Shown one piece after another: positions 53,191-62,760 of a stretch of DNA of 64,000 bases. Numbering within the stretch: the first letter of the stretch is position 1; every line of letters starts with the position of its first letter. Under the pieces are notes generated by a model. The model saw only the letters and a program-made list of their open reading frames with translations, was not told where the DNA came from and made no database searches. The stretch comes from CAZROT01 sp964601895. GTDB taxonomy: Bacteria; Pseudomonadota; Gammaproteobacteria; Enterobacterales; Enterobacteriaceae. The stretch covers positions 1 through 64,000 of the forward strand of contig CAZROT010000007.1 of assembly GCA_964601895.1 (NCBI GenBank), written 5' to 3'. The translations under genes were made by a program, and so were the position numbers.

Positions 53191-53280
53191 TCTGATAAAA
53201 ATGGTCTGTGATATTACGGGGTGCTCATAGCGTCCAGGTAATCCTTATCGCCTGTCAGGCCGCTGGTATTTTCTATCAGC

Positions 53281-53293
53281 CCCACTGCGTGGG
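53281..53293. terminator. small hairpin between convergent GNAT-like gene and corA
   Basis: CCCAC (53281-53285), TGC, GTGGG (53289-53293). A short 5-bp stem in a 109-base convergent gap; weak evidence. Confidence 0.25.
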
Positions 53294-53299
53294 CGGTGC

Positions 53300-54250
53300 T
53301 CACAGCCAGTTTTTTCGTTTAAAATAAAGCCATGGAACCAGACCAGCAATAATCATTAAACCGATGGCGCCCGGATAACCCATGGACCATTTCAGCTCTG
53401 GCATAAATTCGAAATTCATTCCATAACTGGATGCCACCAGTGTTGGCGGCAGGAAAATAACTGAAACGACCGAGAATATTTTGATAATGCGGTTTTGTTC
53501 AATATTAATGAATCCCATTGCTGCCTGCATCAGGAAATTGACTTTCTGGAACAGGGATTCATTGTGTGGCAATAATGATTCAATATCGCGTAATACTTCA
53601 CGTGCCTGTTCAAGCTGGCTGACAGGCAGGCGTGCTTTACGTAATAAAAAATTAATTGCCCGCTGGGTATCCATCAGACACAGACGCACCTTCCAGCCAA
53701 TATCTTCCTGTTCAGCCAGACTTGACAGCGCGTCGTCGTATTCATTACCCTGCCGGCCTTCCATGATGACCCGGCTCAGGGCTTCCAGGTGACTGTAGAT
53801 ATTTTCGATTTCATCAGCCAGTTGTTCAATTTTTGTTTCAAATAAATCCAGTAACAGCTCATAAGCATTACCGTCTACCATTGTCTGACTGCGTGCACGC
53901 ATACGGTACAGGCGAAATGCGGGTAATTCACGCTCACGTAAGGTGTACAGGCGGCCCTCACGCACAGTAAATGCCACTGTTTCATTGCCGCCATGATCGT
54001 CGGTATCCTGAAAATAGAAGAAAGAATGGATATGCAGGCCATCTTCATCTTCAAAAAAACGTGCAGACGCTTCAATATCATCGAGCTCTGGTTGGGTAGC
54101 GAGACTCTGTCCCAGTTCATGCTGGATTTTTTCACGTTCCATCTGTTCAGGTTCAATCAAGTCAATCCACAGTGATGCAGACAGTTGATCCAACTCATCC
54201 AGTTCCATACGGGCCAGGCGATTATTTTCTAATTTAAATGCGCTTAGCAT
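53300..54250 (-). CDS. corA: Magnesium/cobalt transporter CorA
   Basis: Pentameric inner-membrane Mg2+ channel. 316 residues as in E. coli. Large cytosolic funnel (ELGQSLATQPELDDIEASARFF...), two C-terminal membrane helices, and the selectivity motif YGMNFEFMPEL between them; the basic tail YFKRKNWL is intact. Start at ATG 54250 (MLSAFKLENNRLAR) matches homologs; the longer frame is not supported. It keeps its E. coli position beside uvrD. Confidence 0.97.
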   Translation of the reverse strand: MLSAFKLENNRLARMELDELDQLSASLWIDLIEPEQMEREKIQHELGQSLATQPELDDIEASARFFEDEDGLHIHSFFYFQDTDDHGGNETVAFTVREGRLYTLRERELPAFRLYRMRARSQTMVDGNAYELLLDLFETKIEQLADEIENIYSHLEALSRVIMEGRQGNEYDDALSSLAEQEDIGWKVRLCLMDTQRAINFLLRKARLPVSQLEQAREVLRDIESLLPHNESLFQKVNFLMQAAMGFINIEQNRIIKIFSVVSVIFLPPTLVASSYGMNFEFMPELKWSMGYPGAIGLMIIAGLVPWLYFKRKNWL

Positions 54251-54536
54251 GTGGATAACTCTCTTTAAAATAATGGCAGTGAGCAAATGTTGTTGAAGCA
54301 CAGAAACAGAGGAGAATAGGTGTCACCAGCATGTTTCAGACCATAAGAAAATCTGACTCAGAGCGACACAAAAACGCAGTCGCTGACAACCACAAGGCTA
54401 TCAGCAATAGATAAGGATAGCGTCAGGGATTGTATGTTAACAACAGATTATTGAGCCAGTATCTACTGGGTGTGTTCAAGGATCCTGCCCTCACTGATAA
54501 TGGTAAGCGCATGTTACGCTGACAGGAAAAAGGCTG

Positions 54537-56699
54537 TCAACCGCTTATGGCCTCTAATCTGGCAAAGGCCGTGACCAGCCATTTCACTCCTTCTTCCTGA
54601 AAAGCGATTTGTAACCGGTTATGCTCACCCTGTCCTTCCATGTTAATAATAGTACCTTCACCGAATTTTGGGTGACGTACCCGCTGTCCCAGAGCAAAGC
54701 CACTGTCGTTGTCGACTCTCTGTACGCCGGAATGAAAAGTGGTAAATGGTCGTGTAATACTGGCACGTAAACGTACTTCTTCAACACAGTCCCGTGGTAA
54801 TTCACCAATGAAACGCGAAGGGCGATGGTGGTTCTCTTTACCGTACAGCCGGCGACTTTCCGCGTAGCTCAGGGTCAATTTTTGCATGGCGCGTGTCACG
54901 CCTACATAAGCCAGACGGCGTTCTTCTTCCAGGCGCGACTCTTCATGGAACGACATCTGGCTGGGAAACAGGCCTTCTTCCATACCAGTGATAAACACCT
55001 GTGGAAACTCCAGTCCCTTTGCTGAATGTAAGGTCATCATTTGTACGGCATCCTGACCGCTATCCGCCTGACCTTCTCCTGATTCCAGGACAGCATGTAC
55101 CAGAAATGCCTGTAGAGGCGACAGATCCGGGTTTTCTCCCGGGTCGATGAATTGTTGTGTTGCAGTGACCAGCTCCTGTAAGTTTTCTATCCTGGCCTGG
55201 TTTTTTTCTCCTTTTTCCTGCTGATACATTGACCATATACCGGAATCATGTATAACGCGTTCAGTCTGCACGGACAGGGGGAGTGCTGTTGTTTCCTGGT
55301 CCAGTGCGTTTATCAGTTCGATAAAGCGCTGTAATGCTGATGCTGTCCGGCCTGCCAGGACGCTTTCCTGTAGTAATGCATGCACTGACTGCCATAACGT
55401 TACCTGGCGTTCACGCGCAGTCTGGCGTATGACGTCCAGCGTGCGTACCCCAATACCTCTTCCGGGGGTGTTGATAACACGTTCCAGCGCGACATCGTCA
55501 TTACGATTGATGATAAGACGCAGATAAGCGAGTGCATCTTTGATTTCCTGGCGTTCAAAAAAGCGCTGTCCGCCATAAATACGGTATGGCATTGCCGCCT
55601 GCAATAATGCCTCTTCCAGTACACGAGATTGCGCATTACTGCGATAAAGGATGGCGCAGGCCTGTAATGTGCCACCATTTTCCTGCCATGTTTTTATACG
55701 ATTCACTACAAAGCGTGCTTCGTCGAGCTCATTGAAGGCAGCATAAACAGAGATGGGCTCACCTGCTTTACCCTGCGTCCATAAGTTTTTTCCTATACGA
55801 CCACCATTATTATCAATAAGGCTGTTGGCAGCCTTGAGAATATTACCTGTGGAGCGATAGTTTTGTTCCAGACGTAATGTCTGTGAACCAGGAAAATCCT
55901 GCAGAAAACGTTGAATATTTTCTATCTGAGCGCCTCGCCAGCCGTAAATTGACTGATCGTCATCACCCACAATCATGACGCTGGTGTGTTCACCGGCCAG
56001 AAGGCGCAACCAGGCATATTGAATGTGATTGGTATCCTGAAACTCATCGACGAGAATACAGCTAAAGCGTGCACGATAATGATGCAGGATGTGTGGCCTG
56101 TTCAGCCATAATTCATGTACTCTTGGCAGCAGTTCAGCAAAATCTACCATGCCGGTACGCTGGCAGGCATCCTGATACGTCTGCCAGATGCGAAGCCAGG
56201 TTGCTTCTGTGGCGTTTCCCCGGGCATCAATATCCTGTGGTCGCAGGCCTTCGTCTTTCTTCGCGTTGATGTACCAGCCTGCCTGGCGAGGTGACCATTG
56301 TTTTTCATCCAGATTGAGTGCATGGATAATGCGTTTTAACAGGCGGTGTTGATCGTCCATATCGAGAATCTGAAAATCAGCGGGCAGACCGGCATCCATG
56401 TGGTGCGCTCGTAGCAGGCGATGAGCCAGTCCATGAAACGTTCCGATCCACATTCCATTCGCGCTATCTGGCAGTTGTGCAATACGATGACGCATTTCGG
56501 CTGCCGCTTTATTAGTAAAAGTGACCGCAAGAATAGAATACGCAGAAGCGTTTTGAGAGAGTAACCAGGCGATACGGTGCACCAGTACTCGGGTTTTACC
56601 ACTTCCCGCCCCTGCCAGTACCAGCATATTGCCATGAGGTGCGGTGACTGCTTCACGCTGTCTGTCGTTTAACCCACTAAGTAGTGAAAAAATATCCAT
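54537..56699 (-). CDS. uvrD: DNA helicase II UvrD
   Basis: 3'-5' superfamily 1 helicase for nucleotide excision and mismatch repair. 720 residues, the E. coli length. Walker A LAGAGSGKT (28-36), motif II LVDEFQDTNHIQYAW, DDDQSIYGWRGAQ, motif VI VGVTRAMQKLTL, and a C-terminal Tudor-like RNA polymerase-binding tail (GQRVRHPKFGEGTIINMEG). In E. coli it is SOS-induced; I see no CTGT-N8-ACAG LexA box in the 96 bases upstream. It follows yigB and may be read from the upstream yigA-xerC-yigB transcript too. Confidence 0.97.
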   Translation of the reverse strand: MDIFSLLSGLNDRQREAVTAPHGNMLVLAGAGSGKTRVLVHRIAWLLSQNASAYSILAVTFTNKAAAEMRHRIAQLPDSANGMWIGTFHGLAHRLLRAHHMDAGLPADFQILDMDDQHRLLKRIIHALNLDEKQWSPRQAGWYINAKKDEGLRPQDIDARGNATEATWLRIWQTYQDACQRTGMVDFAELLPRVHELWLNRPHILHHYRARFSCILVDEFQDTNHIQYAWLRLLAGEHTSVMIVGDDDQSIYGWRGAQIENIQRFLQDFPGSQTLRLEQNYRSTGNILKAANSLIDNNGGRIGKNLWTQGKAGEPISVYAAFNELDEARFVVNRIKTWQENGGTLQACAILYRSNAQSRVLEEALLQAAMPYRIYGGQRFFERQEIKDALAYLRLIINRNDDVALERVINTPGRGIGVRTLDVIRQTARERQVTLWQSVHALLQESVLAGRTASALQRFIELINALDQETTALPLSVQTERVIHDSGIWSMYQQEKGEKNQARIENLQELVTATQQFIDPGENPDLSPLQAFLVHAVLESGEGQADSGQDAVQMMTLHSAKGLEFPQVFITGMEEGLFPSQMSFHEESRLEEERRLAYVGVTRAMQKLTLSYAESRRLYGKENHHRPSRFIGELPRDCVEEVRLRASITRPFTTFHSGVQRVDNDSGFALGQRVRHPKFGEGTIINMEGQGEHNRLQIAFQEEGVKWLVTAFARLEAISG

Positions 56700-56795
56700 A
56701 AAAATACCGTTTGTCTGATACGGGCAGGTGGTTTGTTGCGTAAGCAGTCTATTGTGTCGTCAGATTTTTTTGCTGCCATACTATTTTTTTCAGCA

Positions 56796-57497
56796 TTATA
56801 ACAGCGCGGTCAGACAAGCCAATTGAGAAATCTCAACATGTGGAAGTAACCTGTTGTTTTTTATTACAATGATATTTTTTCGTTCATTAATCCAGCAGGC
56901 CTGCATACCACAACCTAACGCACCGGCGACATCGGTTGTTAAGCTGTCACCCACATGAAGCAGGGTTTTTGGCTGTCGCGCAAATAGTCTGGCTGCCTGA
57001 TAATACATATCAGCTTCCGCACGGCCGGCATGTAGTACGAACTGAAAGTAATCTCCTAATCCAAAAGCATGGGGGCAGGCGTTACCGTTAGTAATTGCAG
57101 CCAGTGGGTAATGTGCAGCCAGAGCACGTAAGGTATGGTGAGTTTCCTCGGGGACATGAATCTGGTTACGCCACCAGCAAAAATGGTCCATTGCACTATC
57201 GGCCAGGTTTTGTGCTGCGCTACGTGCGAGTCCGCGTGTCATTAACCAGGAACACATGGTCTGCCAGCGCCATTGGCTGACATCATGATGGATGTCAGGA
57301 TATTGCATCAGCAGTCTGCCACGCATCTGTTGAAAATCCGCCAGCGGTAATGCAGGTAAATCAGGGTAATGCTGTGTTAAAAAATGTGTCGTCTGTTGTT
57401 CTGCGCGCAGAATAATCAGGTGGTTATCGTACAGTGTGTCATCGAGATCGAAAGTGATGGCGGTAATGGCGGTTAAAGGGCGATAAAAATGTATCAT
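56796..57497 (-). CDS. yigB: HAD-family FMN phosphatase YigB
   Basis: 233 residues (E. coli 238). HAD motif I is FDLDDTLYDN (D17, D19), motif II in AAITNGNA, motif IV in LHVGDSLTTDVAGALGCGMQACWI. In E. coli YigB is a minor FMN phosphatase (5-amino-6-ribitylaminouracil phosphate/riboflavin route). Its start overlaps the xerC stop by four bases, so it is coupled to xerC. Confidence 0.95.
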   Translation of the reverse strand: MIHFYRPLTAITAITFDLDDTLYDNHLIILRAEQQTTHFLTQHYPDLPALPLADFQQMRGRLLMQYPDIHHDVSQWRWQTMCSWLMTRGLARSAAQNLADSAMDHFCWWRNQIHVPEETHHTLRALAAHYPLAAITNGNACPHAFGLGDYFQFVLHAGRAEADMYYQAARLFARQPKTLLHVGDSLTTDVAGALGCGMQACWINERKNIIVIKNNRLLPHVEISQLACLTALL

Positions 57498-58402
57498 TTA
57501 TCTCGTTTAGCTCTTGGGTGAGCGGCATCATATACAGCGGCAAGGTGCTGAAAATTAAGATGGGTATAAATTTGCGTGGTTGCAAGGTTGGCATGACCAA
57601 GCAGCTCCTGGACAGCACGCAGGTCGCCACTGGATTCCAGCATATGGGTGGCAAAAGAGTGGCGTAGTTTATGGGGATGAATATGACTGTTCACCCCCTG
57701 TTTCATGCCCCATTCGGCAAAGCGTTTTTGTACGCTGCGCATTGAGATGCGTTTGCCAGTGCGGGCAACAAACAGGGCATCATTCTCGGGAGAAAAAGTA
57801 GCGCGTAATTTCATCCAGTCTGTTAACCAGGTCACTGCCATTCTGCCAAGCGGAACATAACGTTCTTTACTGCCTTTACCCATTACTCTGGCCTCGCCAG
57901 CGACAAGATTGATTTGCCTGCAGTCCATATTCACCAGTTCAGATAACCGCAAGCCTGCGCTGTACATCACTTCTAACATAGTGCGGTCACGTATCGCCAG
58001 GGGGGAATCAGAGCGAATAGTTAGCAGGCAATTTACTTCATCAACATCTATATTTTTTGGCAGAGGGCGTGCAACTCTTGGGGTATTCACCCCTTTGGCG
58101 GGGTTAGCAGGCAGGATACCTTTGTTGACCAGCCAGTTCAGGAAGCTGCGTAATGCAGAAAAACGCAGTGCAAGACTGGTTGATTGTAAGCCGGCACGTT
58201 TGCTCATAATAATGAGCAGGCGCACCTTTGCCGCATCGAGGTGATGCCATTTTGTGATGCCAGTCTCACCAGCAAGCAGAGCCAGTGTTTGTAGCTCACG
58301 GGTGTAGCTGGTTATGGTCAGTGGACTGAGCTGGCGTTCAATTTTCAGGTAACGTAAAAAATCGGTAATGGGTTTGCTAAGCGCAGAATTTATATCCGTC
58401 AT
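57494..58402 (-). CDS. xerC: Site-specific tyrosine recombinase XerC
   Basis: With XerD resolves chromosome dimers at dif. 302 residues (E. coli 298). Catalytic residues: Arg in SAGLRLSELVN, Lys in GKGSKERYVPLG, HxxR in HKLRHSFATHML, His in LGHANLATTQ and nucleophile Tyr in IYTHLNF. Its context in dapF-yigA-xerC-yigB-uvrD shows it is the housekeeping enzyme, not a phage integrase. Four-base overlaps at both ends. Confidence 0.97.
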   Translation of the reverse strand: MTDINSALSKPITDFLRYLKIERQLSPLTITSYTRELQTLALLAGETGITKWHHLDAAKVRLLIIMSKRAGLQSTSLALRFSALRSFLNWLVNKGILPANPAKGVNTPRVARPLPKNIDVDEVNCLLTIRSDSPLAIRDRTMLEVMYSAGLRLSELVNMDCRQINLVAGEARVMGKGSKERYVPLGRMAVTWLTDWMKLRATFSPENDALFVARTGKRISMRSVQKRFAEWGMKQGVNSHIHPHKLRHSFATHMLESSGDLRAVQELLGHANLATTQIYTHLNFQHLAAVYDAAHPRAKRDK

Positions 58403-59070
58403 ACGGGTTCAATCCAGCGTGTTATCAACCCGGGTAGCAGGCCTGTGAGATAATCGAGCAGGGTTGTACCCATACCCGGTTGATAATGCTGCTTATCCTG
58501 ACTGCTGAAAATAATGATGCCCAAATCGGCATTGTCACCCAACAGTGATAATGCCACTGAACCAGTCTGACTGCCTGCGGGTAACAGTAGTGATAATTCT
58601 GCATTGTTCAGATGGCCGAGATAATGCCGTTCATGCCCCAGGCGCTTTATCTTCAGCGGTTCAAAAGCATCGCGTAACATTGCCAGATGTGTCACATCTT
58701 CGCGTTTTTCCATTTTCCAGCAATCGCTGAACAGGCGGATATCAAAGCCAGTCAGACCAAAACTGTGTGCCCAGTGATTCAGTCGCACGATCATGTCCTG
58801 AATATTACTGGAGGCAGTTAACTCTGTCTGGAGTTGCAGTAGTCGTTTAAACAAAATTTGATTAGAATCAGCCTGTGCCATCAGCAGCGCAATTTCTTCT
58901 TCCAGCCGGCTTATCTGATTACGTTGTCGTGCCAGCTGCCATTCCACTAGGGAAACACTGCCTTTTACCGGGTGTGGGATATGCATCTGTTCAACCGCAC
59001 AGGCGTTACGTGTAAAAAAATCAGGATGCTGCAGCAGGTAGTGCACGACAGCACTATCGTTTAATTCCAT
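58399..59070 (-). CDS. yigA: DUF484 protein YigA
   Basis: 223 residues (E. coli 235). N-terminal coiled coil (about 35-75: VEWQLARQRNQISRLEEEIA...) followed by a GAF-like domain, the DUF484 layout. Function unknown but always linked with xerC. Its stop overlaps the xerC start by four bases; dapF ends 60 bases upstream. Confidence 0.92.
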   Translation of the reverse strand: MELNDSAVVHYLLQHPDFFTRNACAVEQMHIPHPVKGSVSLVEWQLARQRNQISRLEEEIALLMAQADSNQILFKRLLQLQTELTASSNIQDMIVRLNHWAHSFGLTGFDIRLFSDCWKMEKREDVTHLAMLRDAFEPLKIKRLGHERHYLGHLNNAELSLLLPAGSQTGSVALSLLGDNADLGIIIFSSQDKQHYQPGMGTTLLDYLTGLLPGLITRWIEPV

Positions 59071-59130
59071 ACGCGTGGCTCGCTGCTCCTGTGCACGGTT
59101 AATGAAATTGATAACAGATAAGATATTACC

Positions 59131-59955
59131 TTATAAACGGATAAATCCATCATAGACATGAGTAGCCGGTCCTGTCATATAGAGGGAATAACCTGGCCCC
59201 TTCCAGGTAATATTCAGGTTACCACCAGGTAGTTCAACCTGAACCTGTTCATTTAATTGCTCATGAATAATACCTACAGCCACTGCAGCACTTGCACCGC
59301 TACCACAGGCTAGCGTTTCTCCGACACCGCGTTCGTAAACCCGCAAGCGCAGGCTATTGCGGTTGATAATTTGCATAAAACCAACATTTGCTTTTTCAGG
59401 AAAATAGTCATGCTGTGCCAGCAGTGGGCCAAGGAACTCGACTCTGGCAAGTGCGACATCTTCTACCTGCAGCACACAATGAGGATTTCCCATGGACACT
59501 ACACTGCAGAGTAGCGTTTGTTCAGCAATTCGTAAAGGGTAGGTTTTTTCTGTGGTAGTCGCATGGAAAGGCACGGCCTGCGGATTAAAATTGGGTTCCC
59601 CCATGTCGATGCGCACAGTGCCATCTTCAAGGATGCTCATGCAGGTACGTCCCGTCTGGTTACTGACGCAGATGTTTTTTTTACCCGTTAACCCTTTGGT
59701 ATAAACAAAGCGGGCAAAACAGCGTGCGCCATTACCACACTGAAAAACTTCACTGCCATCGGCATTGAAAATGCGATAGTGGAAATCCAGTTCAGGATCA
59801 TAAGGTGGCTCTACTAATAACAATTGATCGAATCCGATGCCCGTATGTCGATTGGCAAAACGCCTGATCTGCTCCGCTGAAAAGTAAACATTTTGTGTTA
59901 CTGCATCAACTATCATGAAGTCGTTACCGAGTGCGTGCATTTTAGAAAACTGCAT
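59131..59955 (-). CDS. dapF: Diaminopimelate epimerase DapF
   Basis: Converts LL- to meso-diaminopimelate for peptidoglycan and lysine. The 274 residues from ATG 59955 (MQFSKMHALGNDF) equal the E. coli length; ATG 59961 would add two. The two catalytic cysteines are in FQCGNGARC and LACGSGASAAVA. lptM lies directly upstream and its reading frame runs 14 bases into dapF, unlike E. coli where a gap separates them. Confidence 0.96.
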   Translation of the reverse strand: MQFSKMHALGNDFMIVDAVTQNVYFSAEQIRRFANRHTGIGFDQLLLVEPPYDPELDFHYRIFNADGSEVFQCGNGARCFARFVYTKGLTGKKNICVSNQTGRTCMSILEDGTVRIDMGEPNFNPQAVPFHATTTEKTYPLRIAEQTLLCSVVSMGNPHCVLQVEDVALARVEFLGPLLAQHDYFPEKANVGFMQIINRNSLRLRVYERGVGETLACGSGASAAVAVGIIHEQLNEQVQVELPGGNLNITWKGPGYSLYMTGPATHVYDGFIRL

Positions 59956-60133
59956 ATTCATATCTCACTCGAAGGTATGATGGTCTGTTTGTTGAGGTTT
60001 CTGTGCCTGATGGTACAGTTTCTGCTGCAAAATTATCAGGTGCTAGTGGCATATAAAGGGGACCTTTTAGTCCACAGCCTGCTATTTCTGATAGCAGGAT
60101 CAAACCTGGCAGCCAGCGCAGTGTTTTTTTCAT
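59942..60133 (-). CDS. lptM: Lipoprotein LptM (YifL)
   Basis: 63-residue outer membrane lipoprotein that helps LptD fold and form its disulfides. Signal MKKTLRWLPGLILLSE with lipobox IAGC and the conserved GCGLKGPLY directly after the lipidated Cys, which is the functional core. Beyond that the tail is low-complexity and ends SYLRVRYEYAVF inside the dapF start. ATG 60133 chosen to begin at the signal peptide. Confidence 0.88.
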   Translation of the reverse strand: MKKTLRWLPGLILLSEIAGCGLKGPLYMPLAPDNFAAETVPSGTETSTNRPSYLRVRYEYAVF

Positions 60134-60208
60134 GAGAACCCTGTTGATGATGCGTTGATGTTTTCTATAATCGCAGACAGGTGATGAAAAGCAAACAGGA
60201 GATTGATT

Positions 60209-60529
60209 ATGCATGATAGTGAATTTCATCAATTAGTTGACCAGCTTATGCTGAATATTGAGCAGACTGTCGATTGTTATTTGGGAGATAGTGATTATGA
60301 GAGAAGCGAAGGCACTCTGACGCTTACCTTAGAGAATGGCAGCAAAATTATCATCAATCGTCAGGAGGCGCTACAGCAGGTATGGCTGGCTGCTAAAACA
60401 GGAGGATATCATTTTAATTATCAGGATAAGCACTGGTGTTGTGTCAGGAGCGGCAAACCATTTTTTGCACTTCTCTCTGAAATTATCGCCCTGCAATGTG
60501 GTGAAGTGATTTATTTTAATCAGCTATAG
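60209..60529 (+). CDS. cyaY: Frataxin homolog CyaY
   Basis: Iron-binding modulator of the IscS cysteine desulfurase in Fe-S cluster assembly. 106 residues as in E. coli. The frataxin core ENGSKIIINRQEALQQVWLA, GGYHFNY is conserved. The acidic first helix is weaker than in E. coli. Start at ATG 60209 follows CAGGAGA; a TTG at 60203 is inferior. It is divergent from lptM, the usual arrangement, but cyaA, its other neighbour in E. coli, is not here. Confidence 0.95.
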   Translation: MHDSEFHQLVDQLMLNIEQTVDCYLGDSDYERSEGTLTLTLENGSKIIINRQEALQQVWLAAKTGGYHFNYQDKHWCCVRSGKPFFALLSEIIALQCGEVIYFNQL

Positions 60530-60776
60530 CAGTGCATGCTGCATAGAATTTTATCAGGTTAACTCACTGTTTTATAACTGCTTTTATTCTGCTGTGCTCA
60601 GCGTCGCTGCAAGGCTTTGGCTACGCTCAACAACAGGTTTCATCCATTGACAAATCCGCTGGCGGTGTTTTTGGGAAAATGATTTTATCTATGATTAATG
60701 GTAAAGGTGGATCCCTGTGACAAAAATAATATAATCAATAACATGAAATGAAATTTATGTAATATGAGTCTGTTTT

Positions 60777-62684
60777 ATGCCCTCGATCGCAAGCCATGCT
60801 GTACGCCATACTGCTTATTACTCACAGGTAAACAGCTCTGGTGCATATTTATCAGGATCGTTAAGAAATACAGTAAACGTATCCCAGTCAGATGAAAGGC
60901 CCGAATTCTGTAAAAAACAGAATCATCTTATTCCTGTCAGGCACATCACCAGCAATGGAGTTTCTCATGTTTCTTTCAGAAAGGCAGACTATCCTGTCAC
61001 TATTCCTGGCAGCGATATCGCGGTGACAATAGAAAAATATTTACACCAATCAATAATGATTGAAAGTGACAATAGTCAGCAAAATAAAGAGAATATCGCC
61101 AGATTTTTTAGCAGCCTGGTAAGCATAAAGCTGACTCTGTCAAGCAAAATTTATACCTGTCATATCACTGCACTGCCTCAGGAAATTGCCATCTCTGATG
61201 ACGGGCACGCACTTAGGGAAAACTGGAATTTTTCTGCACAGAGCAGGCTTTCTTTGACCGCAGAGTATGGTATGGCTGCTGTATACCTGAACGCTGATTC
61301 AGACAGAGCTGGCAGCCTGTCAATGGTATCAAAACAGTGTAACGAAACACTCTCTGCCTGTCTGGTGAATAACAGCTATACAGTGCAGAGCCAGGGCACT
61401 GATACAGCCGGTGTGTTGGTGTCTGAAAATTCCTGTGAATATGTGTATATGCAACAGCAGGATATTCAGGTTGCTGCGCAAGAAGTGCGTACCAGAAACG
61501 ATACCGATAACCTGTTGAATAGCGGTAAAAGAAACTCTTTTTTCGTGAAAATCTGGGACAGATTTAAAGCTATTTTTCATTCTGATGGCAAACCTGACAT
61601 CATCACGGGTACAGTAACCGAATCGATAATCTCTGGTGTTACAGAAGTAGCAGCGAGTGCAATAACAATAAAGAGTGCGCATGACTATAAATTAATCGTA
61701 CAGAGCCATGTTGCAACGGCGGCTTATGTTCAGGAATTCTGTCAGCGTAGTCAGAGAAAAACCTCTGTGCCTGTCGTGGTTGGGCAGGAATTTATGCCCA
61801 ATACAGACAGTAATACAACCAGTTATACGCTTCCATTTTATTATCATTCACTTTCTCCCTATGTAGTAAAAGACCTGTCTTGTTCACAAAAGATTCAGCT
61901 GGCACAGAGAAAAGAGGCGGTAAAAGACGATCTGGATTACGACGGAGCGCTGATAACCAAAGACGGTGCGATTAGAATAGGAACACTTAACCAGCTAGAC
62001 TGGCATAATCTGCCGGGTATCATCCCGAAAACCGGGACATTAAGTGGTGATACCCTGATATACATTAATGGGCAAAACACACCGGTCTACAGCCAGGTTA
62101 CCGCCATGCAGGCAATAGCAGATGCTTATGGAGTAAAAGTATTAGGTATCCATACTGCGACTCATGGCCATCAGTTTAAAGACGGTCTTCAGTCTTTAGA
62201 AGATAAATTGAACATGAGTACCGGGCCGGCAAAAGCGCTGGAAAAACTTATTCTTAATTATTTACTGGAAAATAATGCTAAAGAGAAGCCATTACGCTTA
62301 ATGGCGCACAGTCGTGGCGGCATTATTACCAGTCATGCATTAACAAATGTATATGAAAAATTGACGCAAGTGTTTCAACAGTTGCCCGACGTAAATAAGA
62401 AAAAAGCCAGGCAAATTGCCAGGGAGCTGATGGCAGACATTAAAGTCACCACGCTTGCCGGGGGTGCATATCACTACCCGCAAGGTCCGGATTATGAACA
62501 CTGGATAAATAAAAAAGATCCGGTGCCCATGATTTTTGGTGCGGGAGAATATGGCAAGGAAGGGAAGAACGTTCACTTCTTTTCGGCAACCACAAGAAAG
62601 CATAACGTGGATACCTATTTAAAACATATTCAGCAGCAATGTAGTCAATTAAGCGATGATGAATATGAATCTACCTGGCTGTGA
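60777..62684 (+). CDS. Alpha/beta-hydrolase-like large protein, candidate effector
   Basis: 635 residues without signal peptide. The C-terminal part (about 420-615) looks like an alpha/beta hydrolase: DTLIYINGQNTP strand with the oxyanion region, LRLMAHSRGGIITSHAL with nucleophile Ser512 in the elbow, a candidate Asp581 (KKDPVP) and candidate His609 (TRKHNVDTYL). A central segment KIWDRFKAIF (258-267) resembles the WDRFKDCF of SopD and the SPI-2 WEK(I/M)xxFF motif, though those lie at the N-terminus. The N-terminal 400 residues are unassigned. Esterase or lipase activity on host lipids is a reasonable guess only. Start at ATG 60777 with a weak ribosome site. It stands where cyaA would be expected. 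Confidence 0.6.
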   Translation: MPSIASHAVRHTAYYSQVNSSGAYLSGSLRNTVNVSQSDERPEFCKKQNHLIPVRHITSNGVSHVSFRKADYPVTIPGSDIAVTIEKYLHQSIMIESDNSQQNKENIARFFSSLVSIKLTLSSKIYTCHITALPQEIAISDDGHALRENWNFSAQSRLSLTAEYGMAAVYLNADSDRAGSLSMVSKQCNETLSACLVNNSYTVQSQGTDTAGVLVSENSCEYVYMQQQDIQVAAQEVRTRNDTDNLLNSGKRNSFFVKIWDRFKAIFHSDGKPDIITGTVTESIISGVTEVAASAITIKSAHDYKLIVQSHVATAAYVQEFCQRSQRKTSVPVVVGQEFMPNTDSNTTSYTLPFYYHSLSPYVVKDLSCSQKIQLAQRKEAVKDDLDYDGALITKDGAIRIGTLNQLDWHNLPGIIPKTGTLSGDTLIYINGQNTPVYSQVTAMQAIADAYGVKVLGIHTATHGHQFKDGLQSLEDKLNMSTGPAKALEKLILNYLLENNAKEKPLRLMAHSRGGIITSHALTNVYEKLTQVFQQLPDVNKKKARQIARELMADIKVTTLAGGAYHYPQGPDYEHWINKKDPVPMIFGAGEYGKEGKNVHFFSATTRKHNVDTYLKHIQQQCSQLSDDEYESTWL

Positions 62685-62760
62685 CCGTACGCGTTCTTCC
62701 CCAGACGCAAGGGTATTTATAGCGTTATTAAGCACAGCGCATTGTCATGGCCATTACCCG

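Noticed and set aside
56700..56795. LexA box upstream of uvrD
   Set aside because: No CTGT-N8-ACAG match was found in the gap to yigB.
57494..58402. Tyrosine recombinase as sign of a prophage or integrative element
   Set aside because: Sequence and the dapF-yigA-xerC-yigB-uvrD context identify housekeeping XerC.
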